Part shown: piece after piece, positions 56,090 through 64,000 of the stretch
How the letters are laid out: each line of letters starts with the position of its first letter
Numbering within the stretch: the stretch's first letter is position 1
From: Allobranchiibius huperziae
GTDB lineage: Bacteria; Actinomycetota; Actinomycetes; Actinomycetales; Dermatophilaceae
Length of the DNA stretch: 64,000 bases
Reading direction: 5' to 3'
Assembly (NCBI RefSeq): GCF_013410455.1
Contig: NZ_JACCFW010000001.1
Span: 3,054,929-3,118,928 of the forward strand
Translations under genes and position numbers: made by a program
The notes under the pieces: generated by a model
Databases searched by the model: none
What the model was told of the DNA's origin: nothing
The model's input: the letters and a program-made list of their open reading frames with translations, nothing else

Positions 56090-58378
56090 TTAGCCGAAGA
56101 CGGCCGGCAGCGTGTCGGTGTGCGCCCGACGCAGTTCTTCGAGAGTCATCGAGTCGACGCCCTCGATCTGCAGACCGTCGATCTCGGCCGCCGTGACGCC
56201 GATCGCCGACATCTCCACGCCGTGCTCGTCGCACAACGACGCCAGTGCGTCCGCGTGCTCCGGCGCGACAGCGACCACCGCGCGTGCGGCCGACTCGGAG
56301 AAGAGGTCGGTGAAGACGTTGTCGGACAACGAGATCCGCGCACCGATCCCGTGTCGCAGCACACCCTCCATCAGCGCGACCGCGAGGCCGCCCTGCGAGA
56401 GGTCGTGCGCTGCTGCGAGGACGCCGTCCCGCGCTCCCTGCACGAGGACGTCCGCCAGCGCACGTTCGGCGGCGAGGTCGACCCGCGGCGGCGTACCGCC
56501 GAGGTGGTCGTGCACGACCCCGGCCCACTCCGAGCCGTCGAACTCCTCGCGGGTCGCACCGAGTTGGAAGAGGTAGAGACCGCCCGTCGACCAGCCGGAC
56601 GGCGTACGCCGCGCGACGTCCTCGAGCACTCCCAGCACCGACAGGACAGGCGTCGGATGGATCGCGGTGGCGCCGGTCTGGTTGTAGAACGACACGTTGC
56701 CACCGGTCACCGGCACGCCGAACGCCCTGCAGCCGTCGACGATCCCGTCGACCGCCTGGGAGAACTGCCACATCACGCCGGCATCCTCGGGTGAGCCGAA
56801 GTTGAGGCAGTCCGAGACCGCCACCGGCAGCGCGCCGGTGGTCGCGACGTTGCGGTAGGCCTCGGCCAGCGCGAGCTGCGCACCGGCGTACGGGTCGAGC
56901 TGCGCGAAGCGGGCGTTGCAGTCGGTCGAGAGCGCGACGCCGAGTCCGGTCGACTCGTCGACGCGTACGACGCCGGCGTCGTCGGGCATCGCCAACGAGG
57001 TGTTGCCGCGGACGTAACGGTCGTACTGGTCGGTGATCCAGGACTTGTCGCAGATGTTCGGCGATGCCAGCACCTGCAGCAGCTGCTCGCGCAGCTCGGC
57101 CGGGGTCGACGGCCGAGTGAGCCCGAGTGCCGAATCAGCCTGCAGCGCATCGAGGTACGCCGGTCGCTGCATCGGTCGCTCGTAGACCGGGCCGTCGTGG
57201 GCGACCGAGCGCGGCGGCACGTCGACGATGGTCTCGCCGTGCCAGCTGATGAGAAGGTGGGTGCCGTCGGTGACCTCGCCGAGGACCGTCGCCTCGACGT
57301 CCCAGCGGTCGGTGATCGCCAGGAACTCCTCGAGCTGATCCGGCGCGACGACCGCCATCATGCGTTCCTGCGACTCGGACATGAGGATCTCCTCAGGCCG
57401 CAGAGACGCGTCGCGCAGCGGCACGGTGTCGAGCTCGATCGTCATACCGCCGTCGCCGGCGGAAGCGAGTTCGCTGGTGGCACAGGAGAGTCCGGCTCCG
57501 CCGAGGTCCTGAATTCCTTCGACCACGCCGGCGCGGTAGAGGTCGAGGCAGCACTCGATGAGCACCTTCTCCGCGAACGGGTCGCCCACCTGCACCGACG
57601 GCCGCTTCGTGGGGCCGGCAGAGTCGAAGGTCTCCGACGCGAGCACCGAGACCCCGCCGATGCCGTCGCCACCGGTCTTGGCGCCGAAGAGCACGACCTT
57701 GTTGCCGACACCGGTGGCCTTCGCCAGGTGCAGGTCCTCGTGCCGCAGAGCACCCACGCACAGCGCGTTGACCAGCGGATTTCCCTGGTAGCACTCGTCG
57801 AAGACGACCTCGCCGCCGATGTTGGGGAGGCCGAGGCAGTTGCCGTAACCGCCGATCCCGGCGACCACGCCCGGCAGCACCCGCAGGGTGTCCGGGTGGT
57901 CGAGCGCGCCGAAGCGCAGCGGGTCCATCACGGCGATCGGGCGGGCGCCCATCGCCATGATGTCGCGCACGATGCCGCCGACGCCGGTCGCGGCGCCCTG
58001 GTGCGGCTCGATGTACGACGGGTGATTGTGCGACTCGATCTTGAAGGTGACCGCCCAGCCCTGGCCGATGTCGACCACGCCGGCGTTCTCACCGATCCCG
58101 GCGAGCTGCTTGCCGATCGGTGTCTCGGCCGGCAGGTCGCCGAAGCGACGCAGGTGGACCTTGGAGGACTTGTAGGAGCAGTGCTCGCTCCACATCACCG
58201 AGTACATCGCGAGCTCGGCGCTGGTGGGACGACGACCGAGGATCTCGCGGATCCGTGCGTACTCCTCCTCCTTCAACCCGAGCTGAGCCCATGGCTGTAC
58301 GACGTCGGGAGACTCCGCTGCCCGGCCGACCGTGTCCACGCCTTCGGTGGACGGCGCCTGGATGATGTTGTCCGTCAT
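56090..58378 (-). CDS. purL: Phosphoribosylformylglycinamidine synthase, large subunit
   Basis: A 762-residue small-form PurL, the ATP-dependent synthetase that works with PurQ and PurS. It contains [59 protein letters not shown] and [10 protein letters not shown]. The length agrees with the PurSQL type and not with the 1,300-residue single-chain enzyme. ATG 58378 starts the family N-terminus and lies 16 bp after purQ. Confidence 0.96.
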   Translation of the reverse strand: MTDNIIQAPSTEGVDTVGRAAESPDVVQPWAQLGLKEEEYARIREILGRRPTSAELAMYSVMWSEHCSYKSSKVHLRRFGDLPAETPIGKQLAGIGENAGVVDIGQGWAVTFKIESHNHPSYIEPHQGAATGVGGIVRDIMAMGARPIAVMDPLRFGALDHPDTLRVLPGVVAGIGGYGNCLGLPNIGGEVVFDECYQGNPLVNALCVGALRHEDLHLAKATGVGNKVVLFGAKTGGDGIGGVSVLASETFDSAGPTKRPSVQVGDPFAEKVLIECCLDLYRAGVVEGIQDLGGAGLSCATSELASAGDGGMTIELDTVPLRDASLRPEEILMSESQERMMAVVAPDQLEEFLAITDRWDVEATVLGEVTDGTHLLISWHGETIVDVPPRSVAHDGPVYERPMQRPAYLDALQADSALGLTRPSTPAELREQLLQVLASPNICDKSWITDQYDRYVRGNTSLAMPDDAGVVRVDESTGLGVALSTDCNARFAQLDPYAGAQLALAEAYRNVATTGALPVAVSDCLNFGSPEDAGVMWQFSQAVDGIVDGCRAFGVPVTGGNVSFYNQTGATAIHPTPVLSVLGVLEDVARRTPSGWSTGGLYLFQLGATREEFDGSEWAGVVHDHLGGTPPRVDLAAERALADVLVQGARDGVLAAAHDLSQGGLAVALMEGVLRHGIGARISLSDNVFTDLFSESAARAVVAVAPEHADALASLCDEHGVEMSAIGVTAAEIDGLQIEGVDSMTLEELRRAHTDTLPAVFG

Positions 58379-58394
58379 AGCTATTCGTAAGACC

Positions 58395-59066
58395 TCACGC
58401 GTCGACGAGCGAGTGCAGCACTGACGTGAAGAACGCCAGGCCGTCGGTGCTGGGCCCGAATCCGGACTCCACACAGTGTTCGGGGTGCGGCATGAGCCCG
58501 ACGACGTTGCCGCGCTCGTTGGTGATGCCGGCGATGTCCCGGTAGGACCCGTTGGGGTTGGCGCCGAGGTAGCGGAACGCCACCCGGCCCTCACCCTCGA
58601 GGGCGTCGAGGGTGGCCTCGTCCGCGACGTAGCCGCCCTCGCCGTTCTTCAGGGCGATCAGGATCTCCTGGCCGCTCTCGAAGTCGCCGGTCCAGGCGGT
58701 GGAGTCGTTCTCGACCCGCAGCCGCTGGTCGGTGCAGATGAACTTGCGGTGGTCGTTGCGGATCAGCGCGCCGGGCAGCAGGTGGGACTCGCACAGCACC
58801 TGGAAGCCGTTGCAGATGCCGAGCACCGGCAACCCGCCCTGCGCGGCCGGCACCAGCTTGTCCATGACGGGCGCGAACCGGGCGATCGCACCGGCACGCA
58901 AGTAGTCGCCGTACGAGAAGCCACCCGGCAGCACGACGGCGTCGACCCCGTGCAGGTCGGCGTCCGCGTGCCAGAGCGACACGGCCTTGCCGCCCGCCAG
59001 GCGGATCGCGCGCTGCGAATCGTGGTCGTCCAGGGATCCCGGGAACGTGACGACGCCGATCTTCAC
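58395..59066 (-). CDS. purQ: Phosphoribosylformylglycinamidine synthase, glutaminase subunit
   Basis: A 223-residue class-I glutamine amidotransferase with nucleophile Cys85 in [13 protein letters not shown]. The catalytic His and Glu are in [11 protein letters not shown]. It supplies ammonia to PurL. GTG start; its first codon overlaps the purS stop by 4 bp (GTGA), so the two are coupled. Confidence 0.95.
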   Translation of the reverse strand: MKIGVVTFPGSLDDHDSQRAIRLAGGKAVSLWHADADLHGVDAVVLPGGFSYGDYLRAGAIARFAPVMDKLVPAAQGGLPVLGICNGFQVLCESHLLPGALIRNDHRKFICTDQRLRVENDSTAWTGDFESGQEILIALKNGEGGYVADEATLDALEGEGRVAFRYLGANPNGSYRDIAGITNERGNVVGLMPHPEHCVESGFGPSTDGLAFFTSVLHSLVDA

Positions 59067-59320
59067 GCGTCCGACTCCAGCGCGTGCACGCTCACGACGT
59101 CCTCGATGACCGGGTTCGACAGGAGCGTGTCGGCCGCCTCGCGGGCCTGGGCGAGGACCGTGTCCGTGACGGGGCCGTCGACCGCGAGCACGAAGCGCTT
59201 GCCCTGGCGTACGTCGGTGAAGTCGCCGAAGCCGAGCCGGGGCAGGGCGCCGGCCACCGCCTGGCCCTGCGGGTCGAGGATCTCGGGTTTGAGCATGACG
59301 TCGATGACGACGTGTCCCAT
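59063..59320 (-). CDS. purS: Phosphoribosylformylglycinamidine synthase subunit PurS
   Basis: The 85-residue protein has [19 protein letters not shown] at the start and [14 protein letters not shown] in the middle, typical PurS. It bridges PurQ and PurL in the FGAM synthase complex. ATG 59320 was chosen with GGGAGA upstream; an alternative start five codons earlier is possible. Confidence 0.93.
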   Translation of the reverse strand: MGHVVIDVMLKPEILDPQGQAVAGALPRLGFGDFTDVRQGKRFVLAVDGPVTDTVLAQAREAADTLLSNPVIEDVVSVHALESDA

Positions 59321-59385
59321 TGCTGTTTCTCCCACGGGGGCCGGTGACGCAGACCTGATCGAACCCGGTAGATGCTACCGGCGGC

Positions 59386-60276
59386 TCAGGGGCGGAACGT
59401 GCGGCCGGTCAGCTGCTCGTACGCCTCGACGTAGCGATCGCGGGTCTGCCCGACGACGTCCTGCGGCAGCTCGGGCGGCTCCTCACCCGACGCGCGGTCC
59501 CATCCCGAAGCCGGTGAGGTGAGCCAGTCGCGCACGTACTGCTTGTCGTACGACGCCTGCGGGTGGCCCGGCTCCCAGGACACCGCCGGCCAGAACCGGG
59601 ACGAATCGGGCGTCAGCACCTCGTCGGCCAGCACGATCTCGCCATCGGCGCGGACGCCGAACTCCACCTTGGTGTCGGCGATGAGGATCCCCCGCGGCGC
59701 TGCGATCTCGTTGCTGCGGTCCAGGATGCGCACGGTCAGGTCACGCACGCGCGCCGCGAGATCGGGGCCGACCTTCGCCGTCACCTCGTCGTAGGTCATC
59801 GGCAGGTCGTGCTCGCCGACCGGAGCCTTGGTGGTGGGGGTGAAGACGGGCTTCGGCAGCCGGTCGCCGTCGACCAGCCCCGCCGGCAGCTCGACCCCGC
59901 TGACCGCGCCGTCCCGCTCGTACTCCGACAGGCCACCACCGGTCAGGTAGGCGCGGGCGATGCACTCGACCGGCACCATGTCGAGGCGTTCGACGAGGAC
60001 GGCCCGCCCGGCGACCTGCTCGGGCACGTCGGTGGAGACGATCTGGTTCGGCACCAGGTCGGCCAGCTGATCGAACCACCACAGCGACAGCTGGGTGAGC
60101 ACGGCGCCCTTGTCCGGGATCTGCGAGCGCAGCACGAAGTCGTAGGCCGAGATCCGGTCCGAGGCGACCAGCAGCAGCCGGTCCGTACGCGGCGCACCGT
60201 CGTCGCCCAGCGGCGCGTAGAGGTCGCGGACCTTGCCGGAGTAGACGTGCGCGAAACCCGGCAGCGTGAACGTCAT
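59386..60276 (-). CDS. purC: Phosphoribosylaminoimidazole-succinocarboxamide synthase
   Basis: A 296-residue SAICAR synthetase. Hallmarks are [12 protein letters not shown] at the start, [39 protein letters not shown] and [13 protein letters not shown]. It couples CAIR and aspartate with ATP. ATG 60276 starts the conserved domain; another ATG lies three codons upstream. It lies 65 bp upstream of purS on the same strand. Confidence 0.95.
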   Translation of the reverse strand: MTFTLPGFAHVYSGKVRDLYAPLGDDGAPRTDRLLLVASDRISAYDFVLRSQIPDKGAVLTQLSLWWFDQLADLVPNQIVSTDVPEQVAGRAVLVERLDMVPVECIARAYLTGGGLSEYERDGAVSGVELPAGLVDGDRLPKPVFTPTTKAPVGEHDLPMTYDEVTAKVGPDLAARVRDLTVRILDRSNEIAAPRGILIADTKVEFGVRADGEIVLADEVLTPDSSRFWPAVSWEPGHPQASYDKQYVRDWLTSPASGWDRASGEEPPELPQDVVGQTRDRYVEAYEQLTGRTFRP

Positions 60277-60396
60277 GGCGCGCATTCTGTCAGTGCGGGG
60301 GAACCGCGGAGGGTGGCCACCCGTTGGACGGGTAGCAGGCAACCTGGCTCACGAGGGGACATACTCGTAGCTACGTGCACAACAATTGGAGGAATC

Positions 60397-60606
60397 ATGG
60401 GCATTGGTGACAAGATCTCGAATCTCGTGCAGCAGGGCAAGGGCAAGGCCCAGGAAGCGGCCGGCAACGCTACCGACAACCCCGACCAGGTAGCCGAGGG
60501 CAAGGCCAACCAGTCCGGCGGCGAAATGAAGCAGGCCGGCGAGAACATCAAGGACGGCGACCTCAAGGGCGCCGCGTCGGACGCCAAGGACGCTTTCGAC
60601 CACTGA
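60397..60606 (+). CDS. CsbD-like stress protein
   Basis: The 69-residue hydrophilic protein shows the CsbD pattern: GIGDKISNLVQQGKGKAQEA then NPDQVAEGKANQSGGEMKQA. CsbD proteins are abundant under general stress and have unknown activity. GGAGG 4 bases before the ATG gives a strong ribosome site. It is divergent from purC and ends at a clear hairpin terminator. Confidence 0.9.
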   Translation: MGIGDKISNLVQQGKGKAQEAAGNATDNPDQVAEGKANQSGGEMKQAGENIKDGDLKGAASDAKDAFDH

Positions 60607-60617
60607 TCTCACAGCAG

Positions 60618-60643
60618 AGCCCCCGGCCGTCAGGTCGGGGGCT
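60618..60643 (+). terminator. Intrinsic terminator after csbD-like gene
   Basis: An 8-bp stem, agcccccg with cgggggct, encloses 10 nt and is followed by TTT. It lies 11 bp after the stop codon. Confidence 0.8.
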
Positions 60644-60688
60644 TTCGCATGCCCGCTCACGTGATGGGGCGAGCTCGAGGATCCGGGT

Positions 60689-61954
60689 TCAGGGCACGTG
60701 GACCTCGCCGCGCTCCGCGGCCAGCGCGATGTCGGTGCGGTGCCGGCTGCCGCGCATCCGGATGCCGTCCACGCACGCGTACGCCGCGGCACGCGCCCCG
60801 GCGAGGGTGTCGCCCAGCGCCACCACGGACAGCACCCGACCGCCGGACGACACCAGTGACCCGTCACGTCGCGCGGTCCCCGCGTGCAGCACCGAGACCC
60901 CGTCGGAGACGTCGATGCCGGTGATCTCGTCACCGGTGACCGGGCTCGCCGGGTAGTTCTCCGCGGCGATCACGACCGTGACCGCGCTCTGCTCCCGCCA
61001 CACCAGTGGGTGCTGGTCGGCGAGGGCCCCGGTGGCAGCCGCGTACAGCAGGGCGCCCAGCGGTGTGCGCAGCCGGGCCAGGACGACCTGGGTCTCCGGG
61101 TCGCCGAAGCGGGCGTTGAACTCGATCACCCGCGGCCCGGCGGAGGTGAGCGCCAGGCCGACGTAGAGCACGCCGACGAACGGGGTGCCGCGTCGGCGCA
61201 TCTCGTCGACGGTGGGCTGAGCGACCCGGCGTACGACGTCGTCCACCAAGCCTTCGGGCGTCCAATCCAGCGGCGAATAGGCCCCCATTCCACCAGTGTT
61301 GGGGCCTTCGTCACCATCGAGCGCTCTCTTGAAGTCCTGCGCGGGTGCGAGCGCGCGGACGGTCTCGCCGTCGGTGAGGCAGAAGAGGGACACCTCCGGA
61401 CCATCGAGGAACTCCTCGACGACGACCTCGCTGCCGGCGGCCAGACAGGCCCGGCCGTGCTCCAGCGCCGCGGTCAGGTCGTCGGTCACCACGACGCCCT
61501 TTCCTGCTGCCAGACCATCGTCCTTCACGACGTACGGCGTGCCGCTGGCATCGAGCGCGTCGCGCACCTGCTCCTCGGTGCGGCACACATGGCACCGGCC
61601 GGTGGGTACGTCGGCAGCGGCCATCACGTCCTTGGCGAACGCCTTGCTTCCCTCCAGCCGGGCAGCCTCGCCGGACGGGCCGAAGACGGCGAAACCGGCC
61701 TGGCGCAGGACGTCGGCCACCCCGGCGACGAGCGGCACCTCGGGTCCGATGACGACCAGATCCACGGCGGCTTCCTCGGCGATGGCCCGGATCGCGTCGG
61801 CGTCGCGCACGTCGGGCAGCTCACGACACTCGGCCAGCTCGGCGATCCCCGGATTACCGGGTGCGGCCACCACGCGCGTCACGTCCGGATCGATCACCAG
61901 CCCCTGCACGAGCGCGTGTTCGCGGGCACCGGCACCGACCACAAGGACCTTCAC
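60689..61954 (-). CDS. purD: Phosphoribosylamine-glycine ligase
   Basis: A 421-residue GAR synthetase, which joins phosphoribosylamine and glycine with ATP. It has KVLVVGAGAREHAL at the N-terminus, an ATP-grasp core with YVVKDDGLAAGKGVVV, NTGGMGAYSP and VIEFNARFGDPETQVVL. GTG 61954 was preferred over GTG 61960 because it gives the usual family start. It is divergent from the LuxR-type gene, with 358 bp of non-coding DNA (61955-62312) containing an inverted repeat. Confidence 0.95.
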   Translation of the reverse strand: MKVLVVGAGAREHALVQGLVIDPDVTRVVAAPGNPGIAELAECRELPDVRDADAIRAIAEEAAVDLVVIGPEVPLVAGVADVLRQAGFAVFGPSGEAARLEGSKAFAKDVMAAADVPTGRCHVCRTEEQVRDALDASGTPYVVKDDGLAAGKGVVVTDDLTAALEHGRACLAAGSEVVVEEFLDGPEVSLFCLTDGETVRALAPAQDFKRALDGDEGPNTGGMGAYSPLDWTPEGLVDDVVRRVAQPTVDEMRRRGTPFVGVLYVGLALTSAGPRVIEFNARFGDPETQVVLARLRTPLGALLYAAATGALADQHPLVWREQSAVTVVIAAENYPASPVTGDEITGIDVSDGVSVLHAGTARRDGSLVSSGGRVLSVVALGDTLAGARAAAYACVDGIRMRGSRHRTDIALAAERGEVHVP

Positions 61955-62051
61955 GAGCACAGAGCCTAGGGCGACCCGGGCGAACGAGGGTCAGCGCGGG
62001 CCGCCGCGGGCGCGCGCAGCCCACAGAGCCGCAGGCAGAGGTGAGGAAGGT

Positions 62052-62102
62052 GGTGGGACCCTCCCGAAAGTCAGGGGGGAGGTCTTTCGGGAGGTTCCCA
62101 CC
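62052..62102. repeat. 19-bp inverted repeat in the purD upstream region
   Basis: Arms 62052-62070 (ggtgggaccctcccgaaag) and 62084-62102 (ctttcgggaggttcccacc) pair with one mismatch around a 13-bp G-rich loop. No other feature was seen in the 61955-62312 gap. It may be a small mobile-element remnant or an RNA hairpin. Confidence 0.7.
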
Positions 62103-62312
62103 GCGAGGCGCGGTGGTCTGCCGAGGGGGGTCGGCGACGCTTCCGCAAGCTCGCACAGCCCAAGGGCTGCAGGCACAACTATGCGGTCCCGGCTCCAACG
62201 TTTCAAGTCGGGCGTTGTCGGATATCGTCATTGGCGAAGACCCGCCAATCATCGGACCCGGGACGGCCCCGTACCCGCGTGGTGGGCTTCGGCAACGGGA
62301 GGAGTGGCTGTC

Positions 62313-63356
62313 GTGGCACCTGAGGAAGAGAGCGACCGGAGTGACTTCAGGACCGGCGCGCCCACAAGGGACGGCGGTCCCGAGGATCCCCTCGGCGACG
62401 CGGACCTGACCGACATCTACCTGGCGGCGCTGGCGCATCCCCTGCTGCGACGGGAGGACCTGCTGGCCGGCGGTTTCAACGAAGCGGACATCAACGACAC
62501 GCTCCCCCTGCTCGAGGCGCGCGGGATGATCCAACGCCTGGACCGGTCCAGTTGGCGGGTGCTTCCCCCGGACGTCGTGCTGCCCGCGTTCGCCGCGCGA
62601 CTGGAGGACCGGGCCCGTTCGGTGCGGTCGTCGGCGGCGGCGATGACGCGCGTCTTCCAGCAGCACCAGGAGCGGCCGCAGGACCGCGACCCGTTCGAAG
62701 GCGTGCAGATCGTGACGTCGTTCGCCGGGATCAACCAGGCACTGACCCGGCTCATCGGCACCGCGCGTCGCGACGTGATGATGGTCTACGCCGACTCCCC
62801 GATTGCCCGGATGCTGCTCGATCAGCCCATGGCGGCCCATCAGCGCGACCTGGTCAACAGCTCCGGTGCGCCCGTGCACGTGCAGGCCAACTACTCCGAC
62901 ACCCTGCTGGACCACCCCAACTTCCCCGAGATGCTCCGGCTGCGGGCCGCCAAGGGTGACGAGCAACGCGTCACCCCGGGCATGCGCCTGACCACCCTGG
63001 TCAACGACGTGGGGTTCGCCATGGTGGATCTGGAGGACGACCAGGGTCAGCCGCACGGGCTGGTCGTGACCGACAGCGCCTTCTCGACCGCGATCGCCGA
63101 GGTCTGTCGCTGGGGGTGGCAGATCGGGGTGCCCTGGCGGATGGGGGCCGACGGCACGAACACCATGGGTGCCGCCGACCAGGAGCGCGCCATCCTGCAG
63201 ATGATGGCCGCGGGCGCTTCCGACGCCGCCATCGCCCGGCACCTGAAGCTGTCCCAACGCACCGTGGAGCGCAGGGTGCGCGCGCTGATGGACCGTCTCA
63301 ACGCGACGACGCGCTTCCAGGCGGGGGTGCTCGCCGTACGCCGGGACCTGCTCTGA
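62313..63356 (+). CDS. LuxR-type regulator with TrmB-like N-terminal region
   Basis: The 347-residue protein has a winged-helix-like N-terminus (about 25-85, including LLRREDLLAGGFNEADINDT) and a middle domain possibly of the TrmB/PLD-like type (about 110-265). The LuxR-like HTH is at the C-terminus (ASDAAIARHLKLSQRTVERR). It is a probable transcription regulator with an effector-sensing middle. GTG 62313 has GGGAGGAG 8 bases upstream. The target is unknown; the neighbouring HelR-like gene starts 85 bp downstream on the same strand. Confidence 0.82.
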   Translation: MAPEEESDRSDFRTGAPTRDGGPEDPLGDADLTDIYLAALAHPLLRREDLLAGGFNEADINDTLPLLEARGMIQRLDRSSWRVLPPDVVLPAFAARLEDRARSVRSSAAAMTRVFQQHQERPQDRDPFEGVQIVTSFAGINQALTRLIGTARRDVMMVYADSPIARMLLDQPMAAHQRDLVNSSGAPVHVQANYSDTLLDHPNFPEMLRLRAAKGDEQRVTPGMRLTTLVNDVGFAMVDLEDDQGQPHGLVVTDSAFSTAIAEVCRWGWQIGVPWRMGADGTNTMGAADQERAILQMMAAGASDAAIARHLKLSQRTVERRVRALMDRLNATTRFQAGVLAVRRDLL

Positions 63357-63441
63357 GCATCCGCCCACCCAGCGGCGACGATCCGCTCACGCACGGTGAC
63401 TACAGTTATCGGTCTTTGGCGTCGACGTCTTCTGGAGCAAC

Positions 63442-64000
63442 GTGAGCGTGACCCACCGCCCGGCCACCCCACCGATCCCGCCGCAGGTCGCGGCCGAGAT
63501 CGCGCACGAACAAGAGCATGTCGATCGCGTCTACGTCGAGCTCGGCAAGGCCGGCGAGCGCGCGCGGCTCGTGGAGGCCGAGGGCCTCGGCCGCGGGTTC
63601 AGCGACCGCGGCGGCGCGATCCGCGACGACGAGGTGACCGGCCTCTTCCAGCGGGACGCGCTGGTGTTCAACGCCGGCCGTCGGCGCCAGGCGCTGGAGA
63701 CCCAGTACGAAGGCCTGGTCTTCGGACGCCTGGACCTGCAGGACGAGGTCCGGTACGTCGGCCGGCTGGGCGTGCGCGACGACGAGTACGAGCCGCTGGT
63801 CATCGACTGGCGCGCTCCTGCGGCGTCGCCGTTCTACCGCGCCACCCCGGTCGACCCGCACGGCGTCGTACGCCGCCGCGTGCTGCGTTGCCGCGACGCC
63901 CTGGTGCTCGGGGTGGAGGACGACCTGATGGTCCCCGAGGCGCCCGAGGGGATGGTCGTCGTCGGCGACGGCGCCCTGATGGCCGCCCTCAGCCGCTCGC
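63442..64000 (+). CDS. HelD/HelR-like RNA-polymerase-associated UvrD-type helicase, N-terminal part
   Basis: Only the first 186 residues are present; the gene runs off the right edge. The sequence has EIAHEQEHVDRVYVEL at the start and LVFGRLDLQDEV. VIDWRAPAASPFYRATPVD follows, matching HelD-family proteins that bind RNA polymerase and, in rifamycin-resistance members (HelR), displace rifampicin. The Walker motifs lie beyond the edge. GTG start with TGGAG 5 bases upstream. Class (HelR or HelD) cannot be decided. Confidence 0.8.
   Translation, partial: MSVTHRPATPPIPPQVAAEIAHEQEHVDRVYVELGKAGERARLVEAEGLGRGFSDRGGAIRDDEVTGLFQRDALVFNAGRRRQALETQYEGLVFGRLDLQDEVRYVGRLGVRDDEYEPLVIDWRAPAASPFYRATPVDPHGVVRRRVLRCRDALVLGVEDDLMVPEAPEGMVVVGDGALMAALSRS

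Noticed and set aside
63357-63441. Rifamycin-associated element (RAE) before the HelR-like gene
   Set aside because: No 19-bp GGGGCTTGC-type palindrome is present in the upstream 85 bp.

Overview
The window is high-GC DNA, roughly 70% by eye, with many GTG starts and tightly packed, often overlapping genes. It carries a mycothiol synthase (MshD), a GlnR-type nitrogen regulator, F420-type oxidoreductases, DUF3073 and CopC proteins and an actinobacterial purSQL cluster. This points to an actinomycete (Actinomycetota), plausibly Micrococcales such as Dermacoccaceae; the family is a guess. From memory, the order ygfZ-like / nitrobindin-like / glnR / mshD / pst broadly matches the Rv0811c-Rv0820 neighbourhood of Mycobacterium tuberculosis.

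Layout. 1-5.8 kb: a YgfZ-like gene (partial), an LCP cell-wall ligase, a nitrobindin-like barrel, a membrane protein, a ThiS/MoaD-like carrier, glnR and a BlaI-M56 protease pair. 5.9-8.8 kb: an SDR without its catalytic lysine, then an AT-richer islet holding one unknown membrane-anchored protein. 8.8-17.2 kb: mshD, ppk, a NUDIX-phosphatase fusion and pstSCAB behind a good PHO box; this is the phosphate/polyphosphate block. 17.2-27.7 kb: repeat-rich DNA, small genes, treY-treZ (trehalose from glycogen), a Ski2-like helicase and an esterase.

27.9-35 kb: tRNA-Lys and a complete nickel-pincer system (larC facing larB-larE-larA). larA is divergent, across 81 bp, from a glucuronate isomerase/fructuronate reductase pair. 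The LarA homologue may therefore act on a sugar acid such as mannonate/gluconate rather than on lactate. This is the most interesting proposal in the window.

35-47.7 kb: a secreted M15 peptidase, an aldo/keto reductase, a lactate-monooxygenase-like flavoprotein, several membrane and housekeeping genes, a 68-bp tandem repeat, a PHP-domain protein, a tRNA Glu-Asp-Phe operon, CopC and DUF3073. 47.8-62 kb: purine biosynthesis genes on the minus strand (purM, purF, purL, purQ, purS, purC, purD), interleaved with a repeat-rich acidic protein, F420-linked enzymes, a 33-bp-arm perfect palindrome and CsbD. 62.3-64 kb: a LuxR-type regulator and the start of a HelD/HelR-like helicase.

No CRISPR array, rRNA, recognisable insertion sequence or complete prophage was seen.
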